From Undaria pinnatifida (Eukaryota; Sar; Phaeophyceae; Laminariales; Alariaceae), in the NCBI GenBank assembly GCA_012845835.1, contig JABAKD010000019.1, forward strand, positions 7,522,994 through 7,586,993: a DNA stretch of 64,000 nt, read 5' to 3'. The notes under the pieces are model-generated. The model did not search any database. It was not told the DNA's origin and saw only the letters and a list, made by a program, of their open reading frames with translations. Positions 33,801 to 57,312 of this stretch are shown in pieces. Positions within the stretch are counted from its first letter, which is position 1; each line of letters starts with the position of its first letter. Position numbers and translations under genes: made by a program.

Positions 33801-36800
33801 ATGTTTGTTTTGCACCTTCTTCTGCACAATCCAAAAAAAAACTCACGCACCCGCAGCTCTTGGAGGTACAGCAGCAGTAGCATATTGCCGTCGAGCATGT
33901 ATCACAAGGACAGAACACCGCGGCACATCGCATCCAGCCCCCAAAGCCTCATGTTAGGTACCGGTATGTACCTGTGTAATGCTGTGTACTCGTCTTTTTG
34001 CTTTATTGATTATCCTCTCTCAGCCCTCTGCATTTATTGTTTTTCGCAAATTACGCGCGTACTGCCGATCAGACCACGACATCGCTAGCAAGCACACAGC
34101 GTAGCACAGGGCAATCAGCTCTGCACAAGTAGCTCTTGGCGGTATCAAATCGCTATTAATAGTTGCACCAAATCACGGGCCTCTTCTTTCTGCCCCCTTC
34201 ACATTTGTTGCGAGCGAGGAGGGAGGAGTCAGCCGCCCGCGGAGCGGAGCTCTTGTAGTCTAATACGATTACCAAACGATCCTTACCATTCCGTCCAGAA
34301 GGTGCCTGGTATGCAGGATTATACTCGGTAATCATTTTGCGCAGAGTAACGGGGATGGCGATCTATCGAAATGACCACGCGGTTGAGTTCAGCGTGTATT
34401 GTTCCGTTTTCCCTTTCGTTCTGTCTTTTGAGCTTCGTTGTGTGTTGAACGGAGAAAACATACGGTTGGAACGAATAGTGTGTGCGTAGCACGTCAGTGA
34501 AGGGCCTGTGTTTCAACGCCCTTTGCCAAGCTCATCAACAAGCAGGCCGTTAGCCGGGAGGTCCTGCGGATGTGCCGTGTGTCACGTGCTGATGACGAAA
34601 ACCCCTTGCACGTGCGGCGTCCACTGTTCGTACTCTGTTCCTTAGGAGCTACTCACGGAACTCCCTAACGACGCATGCGCGATACCTGAACCGCTAGACA
34701 TTCCTGTGATCATGGAGGCTGAAGAACGCTTTGATAGCTTGGAGACACCGCCCGCATCTGCCAGTGTCGGGAACGTAAGCATGGACGGTCTTCACCAGTC
34801 TCGAAATATTTCGGGTGCCGACCACACTCGCGTTCACGCTGGCCGGGACAGGTGAGCGTGCCCTCTTACAGTTTACACTTCAGCGTTGTCTTACACTGGA
34901 GGCAGTTTGCCGACGCGGTCAGGGGTGTTGGCTTGCTTTTTGCTGGCTTTTGTTTTGCTGGGCAGGAAATCGACTTTCATTGTCCGCTTGTCGATGGACA
35001 TGGGGTGTGTTTCGACGACCAAGTGCCAAGCGGACCCTCACACCCTATTACCGTATCGTCAACTGGAATGCTTTCTGGTATGTGCCCGCTTTATACCCGT
35101 ATCCAGTTCGTAGAACGTCGATTTTAAGCCCCCGTCGGTATCCATTTTCTCTTTGCCTCTTTGATGTCGACGATGTGCGTTGACAGAGCACATTGGGCAG
35201 GAGACTCGGAAGCTAATTTTGGGCTTCCTTCTCCGCCAGCCATGGGTGGGGACGACCCATCGTTCTTCTCATCTCCTCCAATGCCGACACCGGGGGGGGG
35301 GGGGGAGGAGCAGTTCGTACCATCCAAAATGGGCTACCTTCACATCAAAAACCAGGTACATTCAAACTGACTACTTTCACATCAAAAACCATGTGCAGAA
35401 CGACTACCTGGTATTAGACTACTAGAGATACGACTTAAAAATGAAGCCTTGAGCGTGCATTATACCATTTTGCGAGCACTATCGCATCAGCCGCTGAAGT
35501 CGCCCTGCCGCCTTGCGACGGCCTGGGGGTGAACGACTCGTCGCCTTCAACGGTTCTTCGGCTTGAGTTCGTGACAAAAAAACCTTCGTAATACACTCGA
35601 AGATTGTTTTGGTGCGTTGAACTTAATAGCGAGCATGAGGGCCATTACACTAGTCGGCTTTTCGCATTTTCGTTTTTCATAACTGCGGACCCTTTTGGTT
35701 CCCAATGGTCATCGTGTTATTATCGTTATTAGGGGATCGGCTTCCGAAACTGGAAAAAGCGCTGGTTTGTTCTGCAAGGCGTGGAGCTGGTGTGCTACAA
35801 AGACGGTGGACACATCGAGACTGTGGGCTTGAGAGGCTGCACTATCAAGCGGGGAAAGGTGAGCTACAGTGTTTCACGAGAATAGCAGGTGGGTTCTATA
35901 ATAACGTCCGTATTTGCCTGAATGAAACTACATTGCGCAGTTTTTTTTGTGCGTGGTCATGTTCTAGAGGGAGGGGGAAGGGCGTCTGGCTTTTTACCCG
36001 GCATTCCTGTACTTTTTTTTTATAGGCCAACTCCCAAAGCGTACGTACATCATCGACGATTTGAGTGTCTCATGTTTGAACAACTCCTGCGCCCCAACTG
36101 CGTCTGATTGCTTGAATTAGGCTTCAAGATTCCAGATAATCAAGGTACACGTCGAGCGGACGGAAGTAAGTGAAGACAAGGAAGGAATCGAGGAGATGGA
36201 GCTCGCGGCCACCAACAGCCACTCTTTGGAAGCCTGGCTGTCCACGATCGAGGTCAGTTGTGGCACGAGGAATGCTGATTGCTCGAATCACTTTCGGCGA
36301 GGTCTGCAGTAGAGGATGGTTCTGTTAGGTCGCCTGAGAAAGCTCCTCGTTAAGGGCCGTCGTGCCGAGGATCAAAATTCTAAGTATGGCAAAAAGAATG
36401 TCGAAACAATTGAATATTCAAGAATTTTGGATACATAGTGTACATTTAAAAGCGCCATTGAGGAATTCAGGGAAAAGGGTTAAAACAAGGCGCACTGATA
36501 AAGTGCTGCTGAACGAGGTAGATACATTCCCCGACCAACCCGGGTTCATGATGAGCAGATGTCAAAGGGGGGCAACGCGCAAGGAAGGACCCAGCATGTA
36601 CGAATTCCGGTAGTGAGGCTTGGTTGTTCGTCTTAGCCCTTTTCCAACTCTAAACAAAAACCGCTCTATTTCCGAGTGTTATTTGTACCCAAAACGCGAG
36701 CATAGCTCTCTAGGGGGTAACAACGAATACAAGATCGAAGTATGGAAACATAAATATTGTAAAGCTCTCCTTGGCTGAAAATTGCGTTGCCTGCGGAAGG

Positions 36801-39800
36801 TGGGAAACCTTGCGTTTGATTTCGACCCAGAGTCGAGCCTGAAGGATATTGGTGTTGAAATCGAAATATGAATATTGAAGACACAGGTGAATACGTAGCC
36901 GGAGTCAGCGAGCAACAAACGCTTCCAACCACATTCCAATTGAGACACAAGTATCACGTTTGTCTAATCGAATTCCGATTTCAGCGTCGAGTTACTACTT
37001 TTGTCGCCGCTGTATATGTCGTCCGTCAAGAGTTACCACGAGAGTTGTGCTCACGTTGGAAGGTTGGTGACATGAGGCCTGACCTTTCCGTTGCACACAC
37101 CTTGATTCGAACAGAGTTCTATCGCCTATGCGGATGCGCAAGGAGCGACTAGCCCGGAGGATCCAGCGACACGCCCTGTAAGCACGGCGGTGAACGGTAT
37201 CTCCGATAGCATTATGGACTGGCTGTTCGACCTCGGGCTGGAGGCACTGTGGCCGAACTTCGAGGCGAACGGGTGAGCGGGACATCAAGTGATTGTTTTT
37301 ACACAAAATATAAGAGCCCTCCTCTGTGAAATCAAGGAGTTCGTTGAAAGTTGTCTTTGCAAGCTGCTGTTTGCAGGGCCGGATACTAGAAATGATACTA
37401 GAAACGGTCCGTACTCTGTTTGAGCCTCATTAGAGCAGAATGGTTAAGACACCAAGTTGATTGATTGTTTGCTTCCCGCACACCACACGAGAAGAGATGG
37501 CGGCAAACGGAATTATGCGCCTCTATCCAGCTAAACCCACCAGGCACGCAATACAAAGCGACAGTGTAATTACGCAGGATATCATTAATACGTATAGACC
37601 ATCCGTGTGCATTTCCATATGGTCGCCGCCATCAACCAGAGGCAAAGTTTCTATACTAGTCTTTGCTCCAGCCGACCGAACATTATTTCTCATCCGTGAT
37701 CCCCGACGACCTTACAGCCAGTGGTTCCATTAGCGAACAGGTGTCTCCTGCTGCTGCTGTTGTGATGTGTTTGAGTGGACCTGACACAAGCGTTCCTCTT
37801 TCGCTGCCTGAAATTGAAAGGTACACCGACCTCCAGAAAATCAAGCAGCAAGGGCTCAAGGCGCCAGATTTGGATAAACTTGACGTCAAGAATCCGCTCC
37901 ACCGCAGGTGCGTGTACGTAGCGCGGGTGCAAAATTCGCCACAGGCATCTTGGGCTGCCTCCATGTTGGAATACTAAAGCAGTGTGCTAGGTGTGCTAGC
38001 CATTTACGCAATCTTATGTGGTTCACGTAGCAATGTGCTAGATGTGCTGGACATTTACGCAATCTTACGTGGTTCACGTTTGTTACGGTTGATTTCCTTC
38101 AGGTTCTTGATGGATGTCGGGAGGTGCCCCTTCCGCACGGGGCTGAAGGTATCCGTGGTCGGGCACCGGTCATTTGGAGACATCGTCATGTTCAAGGTGG
38201 TGACCGAGTGGCGGGCGTGGTACTCCAAGACAGAAAAACTCTACACAGACTTCAACAAGCTTCACAACAAGCTACGGTGAGAACGCGTTGTGTACCGCAC
38301 AAAGACGGTTGTTTAGCCCCTTCAGAACCGCACCCGCGTTTTTGGGGACAAACTACTTGGATTTAATGGGGGATACCTTTGCGGCGGTCTAAGGCTTAAA
38401 CCTTGAACTTGAAAGTCGAATCATCTTCTGCAGTAGTCCTCTCGGTGGGTTCGACGTATCGTATGTTCACCTGTAGATTGTGCGGAAATTCAAAGTCTTG
38501 TGGTTGGCACCCGAATCGCAGGAGCGAAAGCAACGAATATTCCCTTCCGAATATCGAGCTGAATGAGCGATTCATGGGTTGTTATGTACGAATTGTCAGT
38601 CTTTGCAATCGCCCCAAGGTCGTGTTGTTGAAATGAACTCTTGAGTAGGTACTGGATACGGTCGCGCAAACCCAAAATGTCGTACTCGGAATACACACGT
38701 GCTCAGGTCACATTGGTTTTGGCCGTTTTCGGCTCTCTTTCCGTCTGTTTTCCGTCTGTGAATTGTCGTTGGCGCTATCCATCCCAAGTAACGGCACGAG
38801 AATATTGCAATGAACAAAACTTTACTCTTCAAATACCGGGATTTTGGCCGTTATCGGCTGTTTTTCCGTCTGCCAATGGTCGATGGCGCCATCCATCCCA
38901 AGTAACGGCCCGAGAAGATTGCAGTGAGCAATATTTTTATTTACTCTTCGAATACCGGCACAAGAATATGGCAGTGACTAATGCGTTAACATTCGAATTT
39001 CGGCTCGATCGTTGCTGCGTGCGTTTTTTGGTGTGCCCCATCGTCCTGGGTTAGGCGAGCGTTCAAGGAGACAAATTCTCCTTTGATCGAGCACCTGCCA
39101 CCCCTGCCTGGAAAAGGGCAGGTAAGTCGCTCCATGATAATGTCCATTGCTGAGAGCGTTTCCATGTGTATATGGCTATACATGGCTATGGTGGTGAACA
39201 CTTTGTGTTTGGTGAAAGGGGCAGTTAAGCTCAATCCGTGCTCCACCGCGATTATATTCATAGCTGTGAGCGTTTCGATGTATGGGTACTAGTGAACATG
39301 ATGTGCGGTGACCCGTTTGTTCTTGTCGTTCGTCTTGTCTGCACTAAAACGGCATCAGCGGCGGCTGTTTTTTTTTTGCGGGGCATTCTCGATCAATTTG
39401 TCGATGGTATGACTCATGCATTGTCTGCACCCGGCTACGAAGTACTCTTGAGAGTTGCTGTATTTGCATCGGAGGCTACAATACTATTTGTTGTCGGTGA
39501 CGTCGTATATGTTATTCAATACCAAAATGTTCCGGCCTTCATAATGCTGGTTGTTGTCGCTGACATGGTAATAGGTTGTGCAAGACCAAAAAAACCCGGC
39601 CTTCCTGACGAAGCGGAAGACTGAGCTAGAGGCGTACTTGAAAGAGGTGAAGGATTCCCTTTGAATTGTCCCGTTTTGCTTCGTTCGCGCACTCAACGAG
39701 AAACGCCTTGCCTGGAAAGGGTATAATTGAGCCCTTACACCTGTCCAGAACAGCTTCTGCGGATGACCTGTTAATTGCAACTTGTGTGACTTGCCGTATA

Positions 39801-40316
39801 CGTGTGACTTGCGTATACGAGTTTGTGTTTTTTTTATACGCGCGAAGATACCCTCACGAGCGATGTGTCTCCAGAGTAAATTTTGGCGGTATTAATTAGT
39901 GTGTATGCTAGTGCGTTCAATAACGTGCCGTACGTCGCCTGTCATTGACTGTGCAATGCTATAGTCGAGCCTAGCTTTGATCTCTGGTTGTGTCACTTTC
40001 TTGAACAAATGTTCGTACTGCAGCGCCAATACCCTTGGCGGTGATTCGCCGTGATTCGCCCTAGATGTCGTATTTTTGAGGTTGGATAGTGGTACAACAA
40101 ATGAACGTGAACGTCGATCGCGCGTCGTCGACCGCGCGCTCCCCCGCTCGCTTTGATCAAGTCCATTCACCTACCAACTACCATCGTTTACCTACCATTG
40201 TTGCTTTTGTTCATGTCGTGTCAACACTGCCTGCTGTACAGGTGGCGGCCTTGGTAGAAAACCAAGAGCCTTACTTCAGCTTGCTCTGCCAAGCGCTCGA
40301 CCTCTTCAGTTCGTGA
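30844..40316 (+). CDS. Protein kinase with PH, SAM and PX domains (N-terminus incomplete)
   Basis: Sixteen exons join in one frame (1,929 nt, 642 residues plus stop): 30844-31047, 31184-31306, 31938-32043, 32506-32659, 33070-33130, 34646-34851, 35187-35355, 35733-35858, 36026-36040, 36121-36252, 37115-37272, 37821-37907, 38103-38276, 39055-39121, 39575-39646, 40242-40316. Kinase domain, residues 1-216: [10 protein letters not shown] hinge, HRDIKSSN (83-90), DFG (103-105), APE (126-128), then the C-lobe [15 protein letters not shown], about 332-432, with NWKKRWFVL and a final [10 protein letters not shown] helix. SAM, about 465-513 ([14 protein letters not shown]). PX, about 514-642, with [10 protein letters not shown] and LPPLPGKGQ, ending CQALDLFSS. 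The protein probably phosphorylates Ser/Thr targets at phosphoinositide-containing membranes; PH and PX bind such lipids and SAM oligomerises. The glycine loop and catalytic lysine lie in an unidentified exon upstream. Confidence 0.88.
32360..32534 (+). repeat. Tandem duplication across a 3' splice junction (kinase exon 4)
   Basis: Unit 1 (about 32,360-32,440) and unit 2 (about 32,439-32,534) share TTTGACT, CGTGTGATG and CTGGAGTTGATTACGCG or its variant CTGGAGTTGATCAAGCG. Unit 2 contains the real acceptor (32,501-32,505) and the start of exon 4. Unit 1 is a decayed intronic copy that still reads MGLLELIKR. Confidence 0.85.
33955..34265 (+). repeat. Dispersed repeat C, copy 2 (in a kinase intron)
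   Basis: Direct partner of 14,470-14,790, lying in the intron between exons 5 and 6. It carries CTATTAATAG at 34,153-34,162 where copy 1 has CTAG. Confidence 0.9.
37980..38085 (+). repeat. Two-unit tandem repeat at the end of a kinase intron, 53-bp period
   Basis: TGTGCTAG-TGTGCT, then CATTTACGCAATCTTA and GTGGTTCACGT occur twice, ending about 20 bp before the acceptor of exon 13. Confidence 0.95.
38312..38375 (+). repeat. Short dispersed repeat D, copy 1
   Basis: A motif of about 60 bp (CC-CTTCAGAACCGCACCCG, then TTTTTGGGGACAAACTACTT). Other copies lie at 40,885, 49,605 and 59,018. Confidence 0.85.
38711..38958 (+). repeat. Two-unit tandem repeat in a kinase intron, about 125-bp period
   Basis: TTTTGGCCGTT-TCGGCT, TTTCCGTCTG, CCATCCATCCCAAGTAACGG and TTTACTCTTC-AATACCGG occur in order twice, about 100 bp before exon 14. 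Confidence 0.95.
39488..39613 (+). repeat. Tandem duplication across a 3' splice junction (kinase exon 15)
   Basis: Unit 1 (39,488-39,550) and unit 2 (39,551-39,613) have a 63-bp period and share TTGTTGTCG-TGAC, CAA-ACCAAAA and CCGGCCTTC. Unit 2 holds the acceptor (AATAG, ending 39,574) and the start of exon 15. Unit 1 reads [10 protein letters not shown] where the exon reads [10 protein letters not shown], but it lacks the AG. Confidence 0.85.
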
Positions 40317-40884
40317 TCTATTTACAGGGCTGCCGTTGTTGGTGACGGTTTACAGAGCAGTCAGTTTTGTGTTAAGCCACAGCCTTGGCAGGGCCCTCAC
40401 TCGTTTACCAAGCTTCTCCATATATCTCACCCTCGCGTGTTTGTCTTGTAATTTTAGAGTATATTTTTTTCTGTGAGATCTGGGTGTTTGTTCAGAGGCT
40501 GTGAGCGTTGCCGTGAATAAGCCGCAGTGCTCGCTTTCGGTGTAGAAAATACGCGCATTTTAGAGAAAGGTACTCGGTGCCCGACATGAAAACTGCGGAC
40601 TCCAAGTACCTTTCGAAAAAAAGAAAATGGCCGTACCGTGTATGTCAGTACCGTTTTTTTTTGTACCAGTCATTTTTTTGTAGTGTATCATGCCGAATGG
40701 CGTACAGCAGTACGGCAGTTGAGGTATAGTACACCAGTTGAATGAAGTACAGTACAGCAGATGAATTGCCGTACAGTAGTACTCTCAACGTCCCGCTTGG
40801 TACATGATTTGGACGTGACAATTCCATAGATCACCGGAAGAGGTTCCCTTTCTGTGTTCCTTGACGGTGTTGATGGAGCGTGTC

Positions 40885-40945
40885 TAACCCTTTTAGAACC
40901 GCGTCCAGGTTTTCGGGGACAAAGGACTTGGAATTGGTGAGATGG
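40885..40945 (+). repeat. Short dispersed repeat D, copy 2
   Basis: AACCCTTTTAGAACCGCGTC followed by GTTTTCGGGGACAAAGGACT. Same orientation as the other three copies. Confidence 0.85.
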
Positions 40946-42954
40946 GGTCAATAATCTCAAAAAGTGAAGGTGGACCGCCAGGGTAACACGCAATAACCAC
41001 GCATGGAACCCGCAAGGGTAAGGTCTGGGGGCGTGACTGATTTTCCCGCTGCTTTTGTACTAGCCCAAAACTGTGGACGTTTCGCCGTATGAAGTTATAG
41101 CTTTTTTTAGCGTCGAAGCTGCCGAAATACGCATAAGTATAGGTACGGTTGCATTTTGGTGATCGTTAGGGCAGCGCAAGTATATGCCGTAAGGTATATT
41201 ATGCAGGGCTGACCCAAGGAAGGCGTTTCGGGACAACGTGCTGAGTTGGATACTGCCGAGCATGGAGTGGTTGGCAATGATATAATACCTGTTATGAATT
41301 TACGACTTTGGGGTTGGTTGTGGAGCAGAGCCGAAAGATGCCACGTAACCGTGAGAGCCAGCATTTTTTATCAACCTTGGCTTATACTCGTAACTTGATG
41401 TTATTCGTATACCGCCAAACGTCTAAGGACCTACCTGTACCAATTAACGAACTCCTCGCGGTAGGGTGTAGAGCAGAGCATTCAGATGCAGATGAAATGG
41501 AAAAAAACAAAAGTTGTAATTCGCCACTGTAAGTAACGTAGTGTAGGCTACACAGGCAGAGAAAGAAGCTCGGGCTCTCGGTCTTTCACCTTCAACCTTG
41601 ACCCGATCAACACTGCACTCCCATTATGGAGCCAGAGCACTTGGAATTACAATAGGAAGATTTTGGAAAGGGATAACCTTGTCACCCACATTCAACCTCG
41701 TCGCGGGCGTAATTATTTCTCGTTTCCACTCAGCGCTATCTTCGCAGAGTTGTTTTGCCTGAAACAGGTCTTGTTCCATGTTGATCATACGAGTTTGTTT
41801 CCAGAGGTGAAGAAAAATGAAGCATATACTCTAGGGGTGAGAATCATTGCGACCTTGCAACAAGATCTCCGATATACCTCGAGCCATGTGACACCACACA
41901 CCATCGTATCCAATATTTAGACAAAGAGTCATGACCACAATCCTCCATGCCCAATGGAGCTAGACTCATAGACGAAAGACATTTTACGTGGAGCATTACC
42001 ATCGGTCAATAGCAAAACGGCCCCACTCTGCGGATAGTACAAGGTAATTAAATTACGGCAACGACTGGCACGGGCATGCGCCTTAGTAGACAAAAAAAAG
42101 TTACCTGGTACACTGGGGAACATCGTCAATATCGCTCATTTGCGCGCAATAACGACTGACACAGGCCCCCGCCATGCATTTCAGCGCGTTCCTTTCTAGG
42201 CTGCACAATCGCAGTGACTACACGGCACTTCAGCTCCTCTCGTCGTATCGATCTAGCGACAACGAGACAATTCAGGGTCTCTCATCGTATCCATCTACTT
42301 TCGGCTTGGCCTTCTGGCGTCCCGACGCTTTCGCCTTCATCCTCTCCAGTATAGAGTCCTGGGAGAAGCGGTGGGAATCAAGCGCGGGCAGAGAGCGAAC
42401 TCGGTAATTTGAGTTCGGCGTTTATATGTATAGCGGCACCGCGTGGTATCAATATTGTTGCGGGCGAGCGGCTGAACCTTGACTTAGTGTTACTGGTTAA
42501 CGTCGGCTGATGCAATATTTAGTTTGTACATCAGTAGTACTTACGGATGCGAGTTTCTAAATGTATACCGCGCCAAACAATAGGGGTCCGTTTCGAGATC
42601 GCTGAAACCGGATCATACGGCTACGCCGCCCACTACCAACGCACACAACTTGACGACAACTGCAACATACACTGTACGCGAGTTCCTAGCGACAGCACTC
42701 ACGGCATATTCGGAGTATTGTTTGTACAAAATGAGGACAGCGACACTATGATAACGTGATGTGGGTGTCCACGCCCAGCACCAAAGTGTAAGTCGCCAAA
42801 TCGAGAAGGCGGCACTCCAGCGATGGAAGACTCCTGTCATGCTCATACCAGTAAAAAGCGCATAGGGTTCAGCATTCCCAATGCTCGTCGATTTGCATCA
42901 ATTTCGCCTGCTCGAGCTCTCGCACTTTCTGCCTGCCATATGTATAAGAAAAAG

Positions 42955-43030
42955 TCCCTTGCGGGGTTCGAACTCATGACATTGACCTCAATAACTATGT
43001 GGCTTACTATTGAACCACCGGGGATGTTGC
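42955..43030 (-). repeat. tRNA-like fragment
   Basis: On the minus strand GGTGGTTCAATAGTAAGCC resembles a D-arm/A-box. ATGAGTTCGAACCCCGC about 30 nt further on resembles a T-arm/B-box. No matching acceptor stem was found, so this is a pseudogene or SINE head rather than a working tRNA. Confidence 0.5.
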
Positions 43031-43194
43031 GACAAAAACAACAAAAAAGTAACTCGCATGGCAAAAGCAGAGGAGTATCGCCACGTGCGGATGGTTTCTC
43101 AAGCAACACCTCCCGTACACTCTGGGCGCAAATTTAAGGACCGTTTCGCTATCATATCACACCAATGATGCCTATATTTCCGTGAAGAGTGGTA

Positions 43195-43292
43195 GTCATC
43201 AGGGGTTCATCAGATCCTCAGCAGTCAATCACCAAGATCAGGTCGTATATTACCACCAGCACGACACACTCTCTGGTGCTCCACTGTCCACA
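43195..43292 (-). repeat. LTR fragment related to the 22-28 kb retrotransposon
   Basis: Matches the right 90-100 bp of the plus-strand LTR sequence: CAGATCCTCAGCAGTCAATC, ACCACCAGCACGACACACT, CTCTGGTGC and a terminal CCACTGTCCACA. The remainder of the LTR is missing. It is likely a truncated solo LTR. Confidence 0.85.
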
Positions 43293-43712
43293 GTTCGCAC
43301 CTGCTTCATTTTTTTGGGCTTGGCGTCTTCTTCTTGTTCCGGCGTCAAGGTCGGTGGAAGAAAGGCTTTGCAGTCTCTGCATAGCGCCCTGCAAATATGG
43401 GCGCGTCAGTGCGAGATAACGTGCAAACAAAACGATTAGTAACCCCTCTGGGGATTCCGGGGGGGGGGGGGTGTCGTAAACAACTATTTACAGCATCTGC
43501 GAGACGAGCCAACCAGGGATAGGCAAGGGATGCGTCCAAACTGCAACATGGGGGAGCTGTAAGCCACGCGCGCAGCATGGCGTTGCTCGTCTGCTGTACG
43601 CTCTCCCTATACGCTTGAATAGATCGCACTCGCTGTGCTTGGTCGGTATACGATATATGCCAGGCATTATGAACTATTCTTAGCTGCAGGCTCGTTCAAA
43701 ATACTTCTGTAC

Positions 43713-45221
43713 CTACCAAATCTTGCGTTTACCGCATCGAAAACTTGCGAGCGCTGCCCTCTGCCCCAGTAGACAACAGTAGACCGAACAACAGCAGCAA
43801 GGTCGGCTATATACGATGTACTCACCAGTTTCTGAAATTGGTCCAAGTTGTCGCGCCGCATATGGTCTTATTTGTCCTTCGGTTGTAGAAAAATGGCAAC
43901 CCCCTGTGAAAGAGAACAAGCAGAGCATAGGGTTGTTGAGCGGATTGTTTATCGAATTATTAGCGAAAAAACGTTATCGCGGGTCGCGACTCACGACATC
44001 CATGTCGAGCATGACTATACACATGAAAATTGTTATCTACCTGGAATATTTTTCACGGTAATATGGTACTGTTGGATGCCGGTACCTGCTACTGTTAATA
44101 AACGAACACGTGGCGATAATTGAATACCTGGTACAGCAGTAAGCGCAAAAAAGACAGGAAAGCAGGGAGAGAGGAGTGAATCAACTGTCTGGCGACCTAC
44201 TGGTTGAAACGCTACTGCTGTATGAATAACGAAAGTGCGCTACTCCCCCTATCCTGTGCTGCTTTATGCTGCTACTGTTGGTGGTGTGGGCTACTGCTTG
44301 ATGTGTCCCGTCCACAACGGCATCGGCAACTGTGATCGCAACAAGAATATCGGCTACGACAGCGTTTAGCAGCAGCAGCAGCCAGTAGCAGCTGCCACTC
44401 ACTTGCAGCCAGTTTCCATGTCGTAGGCAGCCATGAGGCGGAAGTTGGAGGTCCCTTCCCACACCATATGCCTCTTCACGTTAAGCCGGAACATTTTGAA
44501 CAGCTTGTGCATTAGCGGCACCATTGTCTGACAAGAGTCAACCAGGACGTGCACATCGTGTAGAGCATCGGGAGCACAGCAGAGCACGACCGATTTAGAG
44601 CCATTTCGAACGTGGACCAGGAAATCAGTCGGCAACACACGACGACTATCGAACGCTTCTCGAGGCGTGAGTTAACGCCAGGATGCGCTTCTCGTGTGCT
44701 ATGATACGCACGTCCTTGCAGAAATCAGGGTTATCAGCGCAGAACGCGCAGCTAGCTTTGTGGCTCGTGGCAAAGCAAGCGGCCGCGGCGCACGCACTGC
44801 CTCAAGACAGAACATACGAAGACTTCAATTCGCACAAAAGCAGCTAGCTGCTGCAGTACGCAAGTACCACAAACTGCAACATACACACGAAAGTTGTCCT
44901 GAACTCTCACATTGTACGACAACTGCACTACGACTGAGGTTATGTCCGACGTTATGGTAGCATATACGTGCACAGCAGCTACATTAGTCGATGGCTTACT
45001 TCGCAGTGGTCGCAGTTCGCTCCGTGAAACTCCAGCAGGTACGGCTCAGGGCCAAAGCGGATTCCTGATAGGGCACCCACAGCAAGAGGGGGGTTGCGAG
45101 TCCATCCGACGCGCGCGTTAACATTTGTTCTCCCTCTCGTCGCGGAGGCCACACTCGCTACACAGCCAAAAACGGCAAGGAGGCGTCGGAAAAGCATGTC
45201 CGCGAACACCGCATGCGACAC
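43713..45221 (-). CDS. Thioredoxin-fold protein with NCDHC motif and signal peptide
   Basis: Four exons join in frame (471 nt, 156 residues): 45221-45000, 44527-44403, 43903-43826, 43758-43713. A hydrophobic leader follows the second Met (MLFRRLLAVFGCVASVASA), so secretion or plastid targeting is likely; the Met at 45,197 is an equally good start. The redox site is YLLEFHGANCDHCE (NCDHC at 69-73), in the place of WCxxC in thioredoxins. Then come an alpha-helical HKLFKMFRLNV segment, NFRLMAAYDMETGC, and GLPFFYNRRTNKTICGATTW, where the Pro after GL fits the thioredoxin cis-proline. Donors are GTAAGC, GTGAGT and GTGAGT. The last acceptor is the weakest join. Probable role: a disulfide or thiol oxidoreductase; partner unknown. 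It is divergent from the synthetase gene to its right. Confidence 0.85.

Positions 45222-57312
<12,091 letters not shown>

Larger units (their letters stand above)
40317..43712. other. Intergenic region between kinase and thioredoxin-like genes
   Basis: No exon chain was recognised. It contains repeat D copy 2 (40,885-40,945), a GTAC-rich patch (40,690-40,800), a tRNA-like fragment (about 42,955-43,030), an LTR fragment (43,195-43,292) and a G-run (43,458-43,471). A minus-strand frame at 41,929-42,129 (LTDGNAPRKMSFVYESSSIG) looks protein-like but was not identified. Confidence 0.4.

Noticed and set aside
34646-34774. Alternative end of kinase exon 6 at a GTAAGC donor (34,775)
   Set aside because: It would leave phase 0, whereas the next exon needs phase 2. 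Reading through to the GTGAGC donor at 34,852 keeps the frame.
39647-39664. Kinase gene ending at the TGA right after exon 15
   Set aside because: Reading through gives VKDSL-stop, but splicing at 39,647 to 40,242 adds the typical PX-domain ending [17 protein letters not shown], a better fit to the family.
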